A stretch of DNA of 64,000 nucleotides from an uncultured Acidobacteriaceae bacterium (GTDB lineage: Bacteria; Acidobacteriota; Terriglobia; Terriglobales; Acidobacteriaceae). Where the stretch lies: the NCBI GenBank assembly GCA_903842065.1, contig CAIMKZ010000090.1, positions 1 to 64,000 on the forward strand, in the 5' to 3' direction. The position numbers and the translations under genes are program-made. Shown here in pieces: positions 9,230 through 17,320 of the stretch. A model generated the notes under the pieces. The model was not told the DNA's origin. It ran no database searches and saw only the letters and a program-made list of their open reading frames with translations. Numbering within the stretch: the stretch's first letter is position 1; the number at the start of each line of letters is the position of its first letter.

Positions 9230-10231
9230 CTAGTCCTTGGGGGCGAAGTAGCCTTTTCTGGCTCGGACCTGATAGCCGCGGTTGTAACAGTAGAGATAGA
9301 TGGATCGGAAGGAGCCGTCGGCCTTGAAGTCGGCAGGGGTGTAGGTGAGGGCGTACTGGCTGCGCAGCTCGGTGGCGACGTTCATGAAGGTCTCGTTGAG
9401 GTCGTTGACGGTGGGCGGGAAGAAGACTTCTCCGCCGGTCTCTTCGGCGAGCTGGGTGAGGATCTTGTCGCCACGTCCGCGGCTGGGGGTCCAGTTGGTG
9501 CTGATGGCGTAGATGATGGTCTCGGCGCGCTCGCACTCGCGGATGGCTTCGGTGAGGTAGACGCGGCTCTGGTCGTCGTCGCCGTCGGAGAGCAGGATGA
9601 TGGCTTTGCGGAAAGGCTCGGTGCCGCGGGCGGTGAGCAGCTTGTCGTGGCAGGCGGAGTAGACGGCGTCATAGAGTGCGGTTCCGCCGCCGGGCTTGAG
9701 GCGGCCGATGCCGGTCTGAAGCCCGTTGAGGTCGTTGCTCCAGTCTGCGGTGATGTTAGGAACGACATCGAATCCCATGACGAAGGCGCGGTCGCCTTTG
9801 GCCTTGAGTACGTCGAGCAGGAACTCCTGTGCCGACTGCTGCTCGAACGTGAAGCGGGAGTGGATGGAGGAGCTGGAATCGATGAGGATGCCGACGCGCA
9901 GGGGCAGATTGATCTGCTGGTGGAAGCTGGTGACCTGCTGGGGGGCGCGCTGGTTGTCGAGCAGTGCAAAGTCGCTCTGCACAAGGTTGGGGATGTAGCG
10001 GCCGTGCTTGTCGGTGACGGTGAAGATGAGGTTGACTTCGTTGACGCCCAGCTTGAGGGTGGGGATGTTGACGTCGAAGTCAGGGGTTTGGTCCTGTGCC
10101 GAGGCCTGCGGCGCGGCGGGTTGCTGGGCGCTGGCCGAGGCCGGGACGAGCAGCGTGGCGGCGAGAAGCACGGCAAGCGGGAGGAACCACGTCGAGGTGA
10201 TGGCCCGGGCGATCGAAGAGCGATTGTTCAT
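9230..10231 (-). CDS. Secreted VWA-domain protein, acidobacterial VWFA-related family
   Basis: 333 residues. A signal peptide or anchor occupies the first 35 residues (basic start, hydrophobic LPLAVLLAATLLV, then ASASAQ). A short beta domain (NLIFTVTDKHGRYIPNL) precedes a von Willebrand A domain. The metal-binding MIDAS is intact: DSSSS near residue 117, GGGTALYDAV and LLSDGDDD. This matches the VWFA family that is expanded in Acidobacteria; function is unknown, but such domains usually bind proteins in a divalent-metal-dependent way outside the cytoplasm. It stands alone with its own terminator. Confidence 0.85.
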   Translation of the reverse strand: MNNRSSIARAITSTWFLPLAVLLAATLLVPASASAQQPAAPQASAQDQTPDFDVNIPTLKLGVNEVNLIFTVTDKHGRYIPNLVQSDFALLDNQRAPQQVTSFHQQINLPLRVGILIDSSSSIHSRFTFEQQSAQEFLLDVLKAKGDRAFVMGFDVVPNITADWSNDLNGLQTGIGRLKPGGGTALYDAVYSACHDKLLTARGTEPFRKAIILLSDGDDDQSRVYLTEAIRECERAETIIYAISTNWTPSRGRGDKILTQLAEETGGEVFFPPTVNDLNETFMNVATELRSQYALTYTPADFKADGSFRSIYLYCYNRGYQVRARKGYFAPKD

Positions 10232-10275
10232 AGCCCTTTCATTCTAACAATCGGCGATTGCCCGGTACAGGGTGG

Positions 10276-11310
10276 TTACTTCTTTTGCTTCGCTTTTGTG
10301 GGCGGTGCGGCGGGCGGGGTGGGGCGGAGCCGGGTGAGGATGGCTTCGAGCTCGGCGGGCAGCGGGGCCTCAAGAACGAGGGGTTTGGCGGTGATGGGCT
10401 GGGTGAGTTCGAGACGGGCGGCGTGGAGGAAGTTACGCTCGAGGCGGAAGCGCTCGGGGTTTGCGGGGCGGCGGAGCTGTCCGGGCTGATCCTGTTCGAC
10501 GAGGCTGCCGGAGCCTCCGTAGAGCGTGTCGCCGACGACGGGGTGGCCGATCGACGCCATATGGACGCGGATCTGGTGGGTGCGGCCGGTCTCGATGCGG
10601 ACGTGGACGAGGGTGAAGTGTCCGAAGCGGGTGGCGATGTGCTCGACGACCTCGTAGTGGCTGATGGCGATGCGTCCGGCGGGATTGATGGCCATGCGGG
10701 TGCGTCGGACCGGGTCGCGGTCGATGGATGCAGAGATGGTTCCGCGGGAGCGCTCGACCTTGCCTTGAACGAGTGCGATGTAGGTTTTGTGGACCTTGCG
10801 GTCTGAGAACATCTGGCCGAGGATCATGTGGGCACGGTCGTTTTTGGCGACGACGATGAGTCCGCTGGTGAGCTTGTCGAGGCGGTGGACGATGCCCGGG
10901 CGGAGATCGCCGCCGGTGGAAGACAGGCTCTTGAAGCGGTGGAGGAGGGCGTTGACGAGGGTTCCGCCGGAGCGGGCGTCGTCTGTGGAGCCGGAGCCGG
11001 CGTGAACCATCATGCCGGCGGGCTTGTTTACGACGGCCATGTCTTTGTCTTCGTAGACGACGTCGAGTGGGATGTCTTCAGGCTTGGCATGCAGAGGTGC
11101 GGGATGGGGGTCGGCGAGGACCTCGATGGTCTCGCCGCCGCGCAGCTTGAGGCTGGCTTTTTCCGGCTTGCCGTCGACGCGGATGCCGTCCTGATCGATG
11201 AGGAGCTGGATGCGGGAGCGGCTGATGCCTTCAATGGTTGCGGCGAGGAAGGCGTCGAGGCGTCGGCCTGCGGCTTCAAGAGGAACGGCGATGGTGTGGA
11301 GCTCAGACAT
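10276..11310 (-). CDS. rluD: RluA/RluD-type 23S rRNA pseudouridine synthase
   Basis: 344 residues. An N-terminal S4-like RNA-binding domain (about 8-70, RLDAFLAATIEGISRSRIQ) precedes the catalytic domain with HRLDKLTSGLIVVAK, which contains the catalytic aspartate. The motif GRTHQIRVHMASIGHPVVGD follows. It isomerises uridines in 23S rRNA. The chosen ATG at 11310 overlaps the end of the Lgt-like gene by 8 bases, indicating translational coupling. A proline/lysine-rich tail ends the protein. Paralog assignment within the RluA/C/D group is by overall layout only. Confidence 0.9.
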   Translation of the reverse strand: MSELHTIAVPLEAAGRRLDAFLAATIEGISRSRIQLLIDQDGIRVDGKPEKASLKLRGGETIEVLADPHPAPLHAKPEDIPLDVVYEDKDMAVVNKPAGMMVHAGSGSTDDARSGGTLVNALLHRFKSLSSTGGDLRPGIVHRLDKLTSGLIVVAKNDRAHMILGQMFSDRKVHKTYIALVQGKVERSRGTISASIDRDPVRRTRMAINPAGRIAISHYEVVEHIATRFGHFTLVHVRIETGRTHQIRVHMASIGHPVVGDTLYGGSGSLVEQDQPGQLRRPANPERFRLERNFLHAARLELTQPITAKPLVLEAPLPAELEAILTRLRPTPPAAPPTKAKQKK

Positions 11311-12103
11311 GGGTGCTTTCAGTGCGCGGTTTGCGTTCGAGGAGTAAGAGAGCGCCGGTGAGGACGAAGAGAACGGCGGCGATCTGAGGAGCGTCGAGCA
11401 AGCCTCGGAAGAGGAAGCCGCGGCCTTCGGAGTCGCGCCAGATCTCGGTGATGTAGATGATTGTGCCGAGGCCCATGAGGCAGATTCCTGCAATGTCGCC
11501 CGCACGGCGGCGCAGCGGCAGCCAGAGGAACAGGAAGACGGCGAGAGAGAGAAAGGCGAGCGCGGCGTAGGCCTGCACGGGATGAAGTGCGACGCCGAGG
11601 GGAGTGCCGCTCCATCGTGCGGCTATGGGGCTGGAGTAGGTGACGGCCCAGGGAAGTCTGGGGCCGGCGTCGGTTCCGTATCCAGAGCCGGCGAGAAGCG
11701 CGCCGAACTGCTCAAATGCCAGGCCGAGAATGAGTGGGGCCGAGAGGGCGTCGGCGGTGGAGCTGGGGGGAAGCTTGAGCACACGGATGCAGATGGCGGC
11801 GACGATGAGAGCGGCGACTGCGCCGGCTGCGGCAAGCAGCGGATGGTGGACCATGGCAAGACCGAAGGTCCATGAAGGGTGCTTCTGCAGAACGGACCAG
11901 TTGGCGACGATGAGCGTGAGGCGCTGGCCGATGAGAGCGGCGAAGAGCGCAATGATCGACAGGTTCCAGATTTTTGTGGGGTCGATGCCGGCCACCCGGG
12001 CGGTGCGCTGGGCGAGAAACAGAGCGGCGAGGACTCCGAGCGCGCCGAGGACGCCATAGGAGGGAATGAGGATCGGGCCGATGTGGAAGAGGACGGGGTG
12101 CAC
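11303..12103 (-). CDS. lgt: Prolipoprotein diacylglyceryl transferase-like membrane protein
   Basis: 266 residues with about seven hydrophobic segments. Lgt attaches diacylglycerol to the lipobox cysteine of prolipoproteins in the inner membrane. The N-terminus MHPVLFHIGPILIPSYG and the later LHPVQAYAAL are Lgt-like. The central signature, normally containing RIGN/RIGC, reads AFEQFGALLAGSGYGT here, so the arginine regarded as catalytic in well-studied Lgt proteins appears to be glutamine. It may be a divergent Lgt or a paralog with altered activity. It is co-directional with, and overlaps, rluD. Confidence 0.8.
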   Translation of the reverse strand: MHPVLFHIGPILIPSYGVLGALGVLAALFLAQRTARVAGIDPTKIWNLSIIALFAALIGQRLTLIVANWSVLQKHPSWTFGLAMVHHPLLAAAGAVAALIVAAICIRVLKLPPSSTADALSAPLILGLAFEQFGALLAGSGYGTDAGPRLPWAVTYSSPIAARWSGTPLGVALHPVQAYAALAFLSLAVFLFLWLPLRRRAGDIAGICLMGLGTIIYITEIWRDSEGRGFLFRGLLDAPQIAAVLFVLTGALLLLERKPRTESTHV

Positions 12104-12125
12104 GTAGTTAAGGATACAGCGCTGC

Positions 12126-12155
12126 TAGCGGAGTTGGCGGTGTTAGCGGGGTTAG
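12126..12155 (+). repeat. Degenerate 9-bp tandem array TAGCGGNGY (three units)
   Basis: Units TAGCGGAGT, TGGCGGTGT and TAGCGGGGT followed by TAG lie 22 bases upstream of the lgt start. The same 9-mer forms arrays at 12275-12311 (opposite orientation) and 14539-14574. Confidence 0.75.
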
Positions 12156-12183
12156 TTAAGGCTGCGGCGGGTTCGCGGGGTGT

Positions 12184-12230
12184 GGTCCCCCAGTCCCTCC
12201 GCCACGGCGGACGAGGGACCGGGGGCACCC
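12184..12230. repeat. Dispersed palindromic repeat, copy A
   Basis: Arms of the form CCCCAGTCCCTCC and GAGGGACCGGGGGCACCC around a short loop. It shares the palindrome plus the trailing GGGGCACCC with copies at 15089, 35708, 35782, 63752 and 63828. It lies between the M3 peptidase and lgt genes. Confidence 0.75.
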
Positions 12231-12274
12231 ATTTTCATTCTTGCGCCAGTAGAGTCTGCGTCGCCGGTCGAACC

Positions 12275-12311
12275 AGCACCGCTAACAACGCTAGCACCGC
12301 TAGCTGCGCTA
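12275..12311 (-). repeat. Degenerate 9-bp tandem array TAGCGGNGY (four units) starting at the M3 stop codon
   Basis: Read on the minus strand the units are TAGCGCAGC, TAGCGGTGC, TAGCGTTGT and TAGCGGTGC. The first TAG is the stop codon of the M3 peptidase gene. Confidence 0.75.
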
Positions 12312-14498
12312 CTTCTCCGTCAACCCGCGGAACTTCAGCATCGGCTCGATCGTCGGCTTTTTGCCCATCCAGGTTTCGAACATCTTTTCGAGGTCTTCGG
12401 TGTTGCCGCGGGAGAGGACCATCTTGCGGAGGCGGTCGCCGTTGGCGCGGGTGAGCCCGCCGTTGTCTTCAAACCACTGATAGGCGTTGTGGTCCAGCAT
12501 CTCGGTCCATAGGTAGGCGTAGTAGCCGGCGTAGTAGCCGTTGGCCCAGATGTGGAGGAAGTAGCTTGACCGGTAGCGCGGAGGAACGTAGCTGACCCAG
12601 AGCTTGGTCTTCTCGAGGGCCTGCTTCTCGAAGACGTCGGGGTCCTGGAGCGGAGCCGTTGCCGGCAGCGTGTGCCACTGGAGGTCGAGCATGGCGGCTG
12701 CGAGCAGCTCGGTGATGGCGTATCCCTGGTTGAAGGTGGCCGACTTTTTAATCTTGGCAACCAGCTCGGCGGGCATCGGTTCGCCGGTCTGGTAGTGCTT
12801 GGCGTAGTGGGCAAAGACCTCAGGCTGCATGGCCCAGTGCTCGTTGAACTGCGACGGGAACTCGACGAAGTCGCGCGGGGTTGCGGTGCCGGAGAGGCTG
12901 GGGTAGTAAGTGTCTGCCAGCATGCCGTGGAGTGCGTGGCCGAACTCGTGGAACATGGTGGTGACGTCGTCAAAGGAGATGAGCGCGGGCTGGCCAGGCG
13001 CGGGCTTCTGGAAGTTGCCGACGTTGAAGACCACCGGCTGCGTGCCCATCAGTTTGGACTGGCCGACGAGCGCATCCATCCACGCGCCGCCGTTCTTGTT
13101 GTCGCGCTTGTAGTAGTCGCAGTAGAAGAGGGCGAGGTGCGAGCCGTCGGCGTTCGATACTTCGAAGACACGGACGTCGGGGTTGTAGACGGGCAGGTCG
13201 TGGCGCTCTTTGAAAGTGATGCCGTAGAGGCGCGTTGCGGCGTAGAACACACCGTTCTCAAGCACGTTGTTTAGCTCAAAGTAGGGCTTGACCGTGTCCT
13301 GATTGAGGTCGTATTTGGCCGCGCGGACCTGCTCGGCGTAGAACTCCCAGTCCCAGGGCTCGACCTTGAATCCGCCGTTCTGCTTGTCGATGAGCGCCTG
13401 AATGTCTTTGGCTTCGGTCGCGGCCTTGGCGGTGGCGCCGGGGGCGAGTGCGTTGATGAAGGCGATGGCGGCTTCGGGGTTCTTGGCCATCTGGTCGGTC
13501 AGGTTCCATGCCGCGAAGTTGGCGTATCCGAGCAGCTTGGCCTTCTCAGCGCGGAGCTGGGCCAGACGTGCCAGGGTCGCGCGCTCGTCGTTGGCGTCGC
13601 CACGTTCGGCGCGGTTCCAGGAGTTCTTGAAGATGGCTTCGCGGGTGGCGCGGTTAGAGAGGCTGGCGAGCAGCGGCTGCTGCGTGGTGTTTTGGAGCGG
13701 AATCAGCCAGCCCTCCTGCTTGCCCGCCGCGGCGGGCTTGCGGTTCTTGGCGTCCTGCGCGGCGGCGGCGATCTGCGCGGGGCTGAGACCGGCGAGGGCC
13801 TTTTCATCCGTCGTCGAGAAGCCGCCGGCCTTGGCCGCTGCCAGCAGCTTGGTCAGGAAGGTGTTTGAGAGGGTGGAGTCCTCTTCGTTGAGCTTCTTGA
13901 GCTTGGTCTTGTCGGCGTCGGAGAGGTTGGCTCCGGCCTTGACGAACTGCTGGTAGTAGAACTCGACCAGGCGCACCTGTTCGGGGTTGAGCTTGAGCGT
14001 GGCGCGCTTGGTGTAGATGGCCTTAACGCGAGCAAAGAGCTTGGAGTTGAGGTTGATGGCGTCCTGATGCGCGGCGATGCGCGGGGCCTCGTACTCCTGC
14101 ACCTTCTGGAGTTCGTCGTTGGTGTTGGCGCCGGTGACGCAGTTGAAGGCGGAGTAGGCGCGCTGCAGGAGCTGGCCGGAGCGCTCGAGCGGGACAAAGG
14201 TGTTGTCAAAGGTGGGCGGCGCGGGGTTGTTGGCGATGGCCTCCACTTCCTTGATCTGCTCGGCCATTCCGGCGTCGATCGCAGGCTGGAAGTCGGCGTC
14301 CTTGATCTTGTCGAAGGGCGGGGCGTGGAAGGGAAGTTTGCTATCGGCGTAGAAGGGGTTCGAGGGGCCGAAGGCCGCGGCGGGTGCAGGGGAGTTTTGA
14401 GCTGTCATAGAGTGTGCGCAAAGGGCCAGGGCGAGCACGGCGCAGGCACCGAAGAGCCGGCCGGCGAAATTGAATGTTGTGGAGCGGAGTGAGTTCAT
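12309..14498 (-). CDS. dcp: M3 family zinc metallopeptidase (peptidyl-dipeptidase Dcp / oligopeptidase-like)
   Basis: 729 residues. The thermolysin-like zinc site is intact in MFHEFGHALHGML, with the third ligand expected in the following conserved helix (DFVEFPSQFNEHWA). The first 35 residues look like a signal peptide (LFGACAVLALALCAHSMTAQ), implying a periplasmic or secreted enzyme, whereas E. coli Dcp is cytoplasmic. It should trim short peptides. A GGAGGG lies 11 bases before the ATG at 14498. It heads the minus-strand run toward lgt and rluD, but the repeat-filled 205-base gap makes co-transcription uncertain. Confidence 0.92.
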   Translation of the reverse strand: MNSLRSTTFNFAGRLFGACAVLALALCAHSMTAQNSPAPAAAFGPSNPFYADSKLPFHAPPFDKIKDADFQPAIDAGMAEQIKEVEAIANNPAPPTFDNTFVPLERSGQLLQRAYSAFNCVTGANTNDELQKVQEYEAPRIAAHQDAINLNSKLFARVKAIYTKRATLKLNPEQVRLVEFYYQQFVKAGANLSDADKTKLKKLNEEDSTLSNTFLTKLLAAAKAGGFSTTDEKALAGLSPAQIAAAAQDAKNRKPAAAGKQEGWLIPLQNTTQQPLLASLSNRATREAIFKNSWNRAERGDANDERATLARLAQLRAEKAKLLGYANFAAWNLTDQMAKNPEAAIAFINALAPGATAKAATEAKDIQALIDKQNGGFKVEPWDWEFYAEQVRAAKYDLNQDTVKPYFELNNVLENGVFYAATRLYGITFKERHDLPVYNPDVRVFEVSNADGSHLALFYCDYYKRDNKNGGAWMDALVGQSKLMGTQPVVFNVGNFQKPAPGQPALISFDDVTTMFHEFGHALHGMLADTYYPSLSGTATPRDFVEFPSQFNEHWAMQPEVFAHYAKHYQTGEPMPAELVAKIKKSATFNQGYAITELLAAAMLDLQWHTLPATAPLQDPDVFEKQALEKTKLWVSYVPPRYRSSYFLHIWANGYYAGYYAYLWTEMLDHNAYQWFEDNGGLTRANGDRLRKMVLSRGNTEDLEKMFETWMGKKPTIEPMLKFRGLTEK

Positions 14499-14538
14499 GT
14501 GACTAGGGGCCCTCCGATTTGGCCCAGACTCACCATTC

Positions 14539-14574
14539 TAGCGGAGCTAGCGGGGCTAGCGGTGTTAGCGGCGC
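14539..14574 (+). repeat. Degenerate 9-bp tandem array TAGCGGNGY (four units)
   Basis: Units TAGCGGAGC, TAGCGGGGC, TAGCGGTGT and TAGCGGCGC run without interruption. Position 7 takes all four bases while the TAGCGG core is invariant. It lies 40 bases upstream of the M3 peptidase start codon. Confidence 0.8.
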
Positions 14575-14656
14575 TGTTTGTTCCGGCGGGTCATTCCGTT
14601 GGATTTCCTCTCCTTCGACTTGGGCGCTCCTGAGGCCCCGGCAGGGGCCGCTCGAG

Positions 14657-14722
14657 ATTAGCCCAGGGCGGAAGCCCTGGGGATGAGGCGTCCGGAAAGC
14701 CGTGCGCCCCGGAGGGGCGCTC
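14657..14722. repeat. Hairpin repeats of the GGGCGGAAGCCC type
   Basis: Two consecutive short palindromes: CCCAGGGCGGAAGCCCTGGG and GCGCCCCGGAGGGGCGC. They belong to the same style of gene-junction repeats (a palindrome around GGAAG or TGAAG) as those at 34655-34728 and 63298-63365. They lie in the divergent spacer between the M3 peptidase and DUF457 genes. Confidence 0.6.
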
Positions 14723-14796
14723 CGAACAAGCAAGTAATAGTGTCGGCAAAGTCTGGCCGGGCCGATATGTCATTCTCGAAGGTGACGGCGGTCGAT

Positions 14797-15966
14797 ATGG
14801 AACCAATTACACATTTTCTTACTGGCGCCTGCATCGGGCGCGCGGGGCTGAACCGCAAGACGGCTTACGCCACGCTTGTGGCTGCGCTGGCGGCCGAGGC
14901 CGGCGACCTGGACGTGTTTTGGGGAGTCGGCGGGCCTGTGGAGAGCCTCAAGCATCATCGCGGCATTACCCATACATTCCTCGGTGTGCCGATGGTGATG
15001 GTTACGGTGATGGGCGCGGTGTGGCTGTGGGATCGGTGGCGACGCGCGCGGCTCTCGGGTCGGTCTAGAGATGGCGGGTTTAGGAGTGATCTATCCCAGG
15101 TGCCCAAATGCGAGGCACCTGGGGCACCCAGAGTTGTGGCTGGGGTGCAGGAAATTCGTTGGGGGTGGCTGTGGCTGACTGCTTTGATCGCGGCGCTGAG
15201 CCACATTCTGCTCGACTGGACGAACAACTACGGGGTGCGGCCGTTCTTTCCCTTCAATCCGCGGTGGTTTGCGGGCAGCATTGTGTTTATCGCTGAGCCG
15301 GTGTGGTGGGCGATTTTGTTGCTGGCCTTTGCGATGCCGTGGCTGCTGGGGCTGGCCGATCGTGAGATCGGCGTGCGCAAGCAGCGGTTCCGGGGCAGGG
15401 GCTGGGCGATCTTTGCGTTGGTTGCGATGGCTGCGGTGGGCTGCTGGCGGTGGACCGAGCACGCGCGCGGCGAAAAGATGCTGGACGAGGCCCAGATCAC
15501 CAGCGAGCCCATAAAGCGGATGGCGCTGGAGCCTTACCCAGTGAACCCCTTCCGCTGGCACGGGATCGTGGAGACACCGGAGTTCTTTCAGACGGCGGAG
15601 ATCAACACCCTGAGAGGGATCTCGGCGGCGGGGGTGGAGAGCGATCCGGGGAGCGATGTGATCTTTAAGCCGGCGGTGACTCCGGCTGTGGAGGCGGCCA
15701 GGCAGACGTTTCTGGGCCGGACGTATCTGGACTGGGGGACGTGGGCCGTGGTGCGCGACGTGGGGCCGGTGGCGGTGGGGACGATGAAACCGCCCGAGCT
15801 ACCGCCGGGGAGGACGTGGACGACGGTTGAGTTCACAGACCTGCGGTTTGCCTACTCGTTTACGGCGACTCGGAGTGCCAGGCGTGCTCCGCTCGGCGGC
15901 TGGGTGTATATCGTGGACGGCAAGCAAGAGGCCGGGGAGTGGATGAACGGGCGGGAGCAGAAGTAA
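14797..15966 (+). CDS. DUF457/YdjM-like membrane metal-dependent hydrolase
   Basis: 389 residues from ATG at 14797, chosen because MEPITHFLTGACIGRA is the usual family N-terminus; an in-frame ATG at 14767 is possible. Conserved polar features are HHRGITHTFLG and SHILLDWTNNYG, histidine/aspartate motifs thought to bind metal, between several membrane segments. The C-terminal third is a soluble domain with PVNPFRWHGIVETPEFFQ. Residues about 98-114 are encoded by a copy of the dispersed palindromic repeat that is read through in frame. Family function is unknown. Confidence 0.82.
   Translation: MEPITHFLTGACIGRAGLNRKTAYATLVAALAAEAGDLDVFWGVGGPVESLKHHRGITHTFLGVPMVMVTVMGAVWLWDRWRRARLSGRSRDGGFRSDLSQVPKCEAPGAPRVVAGVQEIRWGWLWLTALIAALSHILLDWTNNYGVRPFFPFNPRWFAGSIVFIAEPVWWAILLLAFAMPWLLGLADREIGVRKQRFRGRGWAIFALVAMAAVGCWRWTEHARGEKMLDEAQITSEPIKRMALEPYPVNPFRWHGIVETPEFFQTAEINTLRGISAAGVESDPGSDVIFKPAVTPAVEAARQTFLGRTYLDWGTWAVVRDVGPVAVGTMKPPELPPGRTWTTVEFTDLRFAYSFTATRSARRAPLGGWVYIVDGKQEAGEWMNGREQK
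15089..15139 (+). repeat. Dispersed palindromic repeat, copy B, inside a coding sequence
   Basis: Arms TCCCAGGTGCC and GGCACCTGGGG with the trailing GGGGCACCCAGAGTTGTGG. The last 19 bases are identical to those of copy F at 63828-63880. It is 51 bases long, a multiple of three, and has no stop in the gene's frame. Confidence 0.8.
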
Positions 15967-15996
15967 TCAGCGAATCAGCAGGTCAGCAAGTCAGCC
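15965..15996 (+). repeat. Degenerate 8-bp tandem array (AATCAGCG/AGTCAGCA, four units) at a stop codon
   Basis: Units AATCAGCG, AATCAGCA, GGTCAGCA and AGTCAGCC begin within the TAA stop codon (15964-15966) of the DUF457 gene. The same octamer phase recurs at 41556-41587. Confidence 0.65.
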
Positions 15997-16218
15997 GACG
16001 ACGGATGTGGTTTGGGGTGAATCTGTTCCGTTGAATAGGGGCAGGGTGTGTACCAGAAATAGTTATTGATTACGTGGAAGCGGTTTTGTTGACGTGAACA
16101 GCCTGTGGCCGCAGAATGGAAAGAGCAGATCCGTTCAAACTGGTTGGATTCATGTTGTGCGGGCTATGCTGTTTGCCGGCTGAAGGGCCGGTGAAAACTA
16201 CTTAAAAACGAGGGTGCG

Positions 16219-16758
16219 ATGGTTGCGTATTTGCTTCTGCTGGTTGCGGTTCTAAGCCGAGTGCTGCCCCATGCCGGGTGGTGGAACTTTACGCTGGTGG
16301 GCGGAGCGCTGCTTTACTTTGGCGCAAAGAGACCGTGGCGGGAGATGATTGCTCCGCTGGCGGCGCTGATCGCGACCGATTGCTACGTGACGGTCTTCCA
16401 GAATCCGGCGTTTTCTATCCGCTGGGAACAGACAGTGAGCTGGGTCTGGTATGCGGTAGCGATGGGTTTGGGCGCGGCGATACTGGGCAAGAAGGTCACG
16501 CTGGGTCGCGGAGTGGTTGCGGCGCTCGCCGGGCCGACCTCGTTCTTTGTGATCTCGAACTTCTGCGTGTGGATGTCCGGCTTCATGGTCAACTATCCGC
16601 GTACGCTGGCCGGGCTGGGCGCCTGCTATATGGCGGCAGTGCCGTTTTATCGCAACGACGTGATCTCGACGGCGGTGGTCATGGGCGCGATGCTGGGCGT
16701 TCCGGTGCTGGTGCGCCGGATGCAGCCGGCGGCTGTGCCGGTGGTAGCGGGCAAGTAA
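16219..16758 (+). CDS. Small membrane protein, DUF6580-like (putative transport component)
   Basis: 179 residues with about five hydrophobic segments, including MVAYLLLLVAVLSRVLPHAG at the N-terminus and NFTLVGGALLYFGAKR. The layout and motifs (LIATDCY, FVISNFCVWMSG, then AGLGACYMAAVPFYRND) resemble the DUF6580 family, which has been compared with substrate-binding components of ECF-type transporters. The substrate is unknown. It stands alone behind a 250-base leader in which I could not recognise a riboswitch, and ahead of a strong terminator. Confidence 0.7.
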   Translation: MVAYLLLLVAVLSRVLPHAGWWNFTLVGGALLYFGAKRPWREMIAPLAALIATDCYVTVFQNPAFSIRWEQTVSWVWYAVAMGLGAAILGKKVTLGRGVVAALAGPTSFFVISNFCVWMSGFMVNYPRTLAGLGACYMAAVPFYRNDVISTAVVMGAMLGVPVLVRRMQPAAVPVVAGK

Positions 16759-16771
16759 GCCAAAAATCGAA

Positions 16772-16830
16772 GCCCTCGGGGGCGGAACTCTCCAGGCAAG
16801 AGTTCCGCCCCCGAGGGCGTTTTATTTTTC
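16772..16830 (+). terminator. Strong rho-independent terminator after the DUF6580 gene
   Basis: A perfect 19-bp stem (16772-16790 with 16800-16818) around a 9-base loop is followed by GTTTTATTTTTC. It starts 14 bases after the stop codon. Confidence 0.95.
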
Positions 16831-17320
16831 CCGGCTGTACCCGGACTGTGCCCCGTGTATCGCGTACTTTGCGACGAATGGGATCTGTTCCATCAAGCCC
16901 TGCAAGAATCTCCGCTCAAACAACTGAATCTGTCGACCCCATCGCGCTGTCAACCCTTTTGCGCTGCCATTTTGCCCGTATCTATATCAATCTACTCGGC
17001 ATCTTCCCCCCCGGCGCTTTGCCGATCATTTCGAGCTCTCGGCCTACTATGAAATCGATAGCCAAAGTTCCGGCGCAATCCCAGACGCCTGGGGCGGACT
17101 TTGTGATCCTAAAGTATTCAAAGGAAAGAACTTGGATGGTTAGTCCACCCGCTAAACCGCTCCAAGGAAAGAACTTGCAACCTATTAGCAGCTCCCCCAC
17201 CCCAGGTGTAAGGGGGGCACAACCGGTTTTGACCAGAGGAAATCCCCGGCATTACGATCCGGACACGTGCCCTGAGCCGAGCAGAACGACGCACAGCCCC
17301 GTAGTTGTTCATTGCGCCCT
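16831..17320. other. Intergenic region, no gene recognised
   Basis: About 490 bases downstream of the terminator and downstream of the DedA-like gene. A 14-base direct repeat AAGGAAAGAACTTG occurs twice (near 17120 and 17163). A C-rich/G-rich imperfect hairpin lies near 17190-17220. Open frames have no recognisable content. Confidence 0.45.

Noticed and set aside
15967..16218. Riboswitch in the leader of the DUF6580 gene
   Set aside because: I looked for cobalamin, TPP and c-di-GMP motifs and found no conserved boxes; only a small GGC-rich hairpin is present.
17190..17225. C-rich/G-rich imperfect hairpin as a terminator for the DedA-like gene
   Set aside because: It lies about 100 bases beyond the stop and has no T-run on the minus strand.
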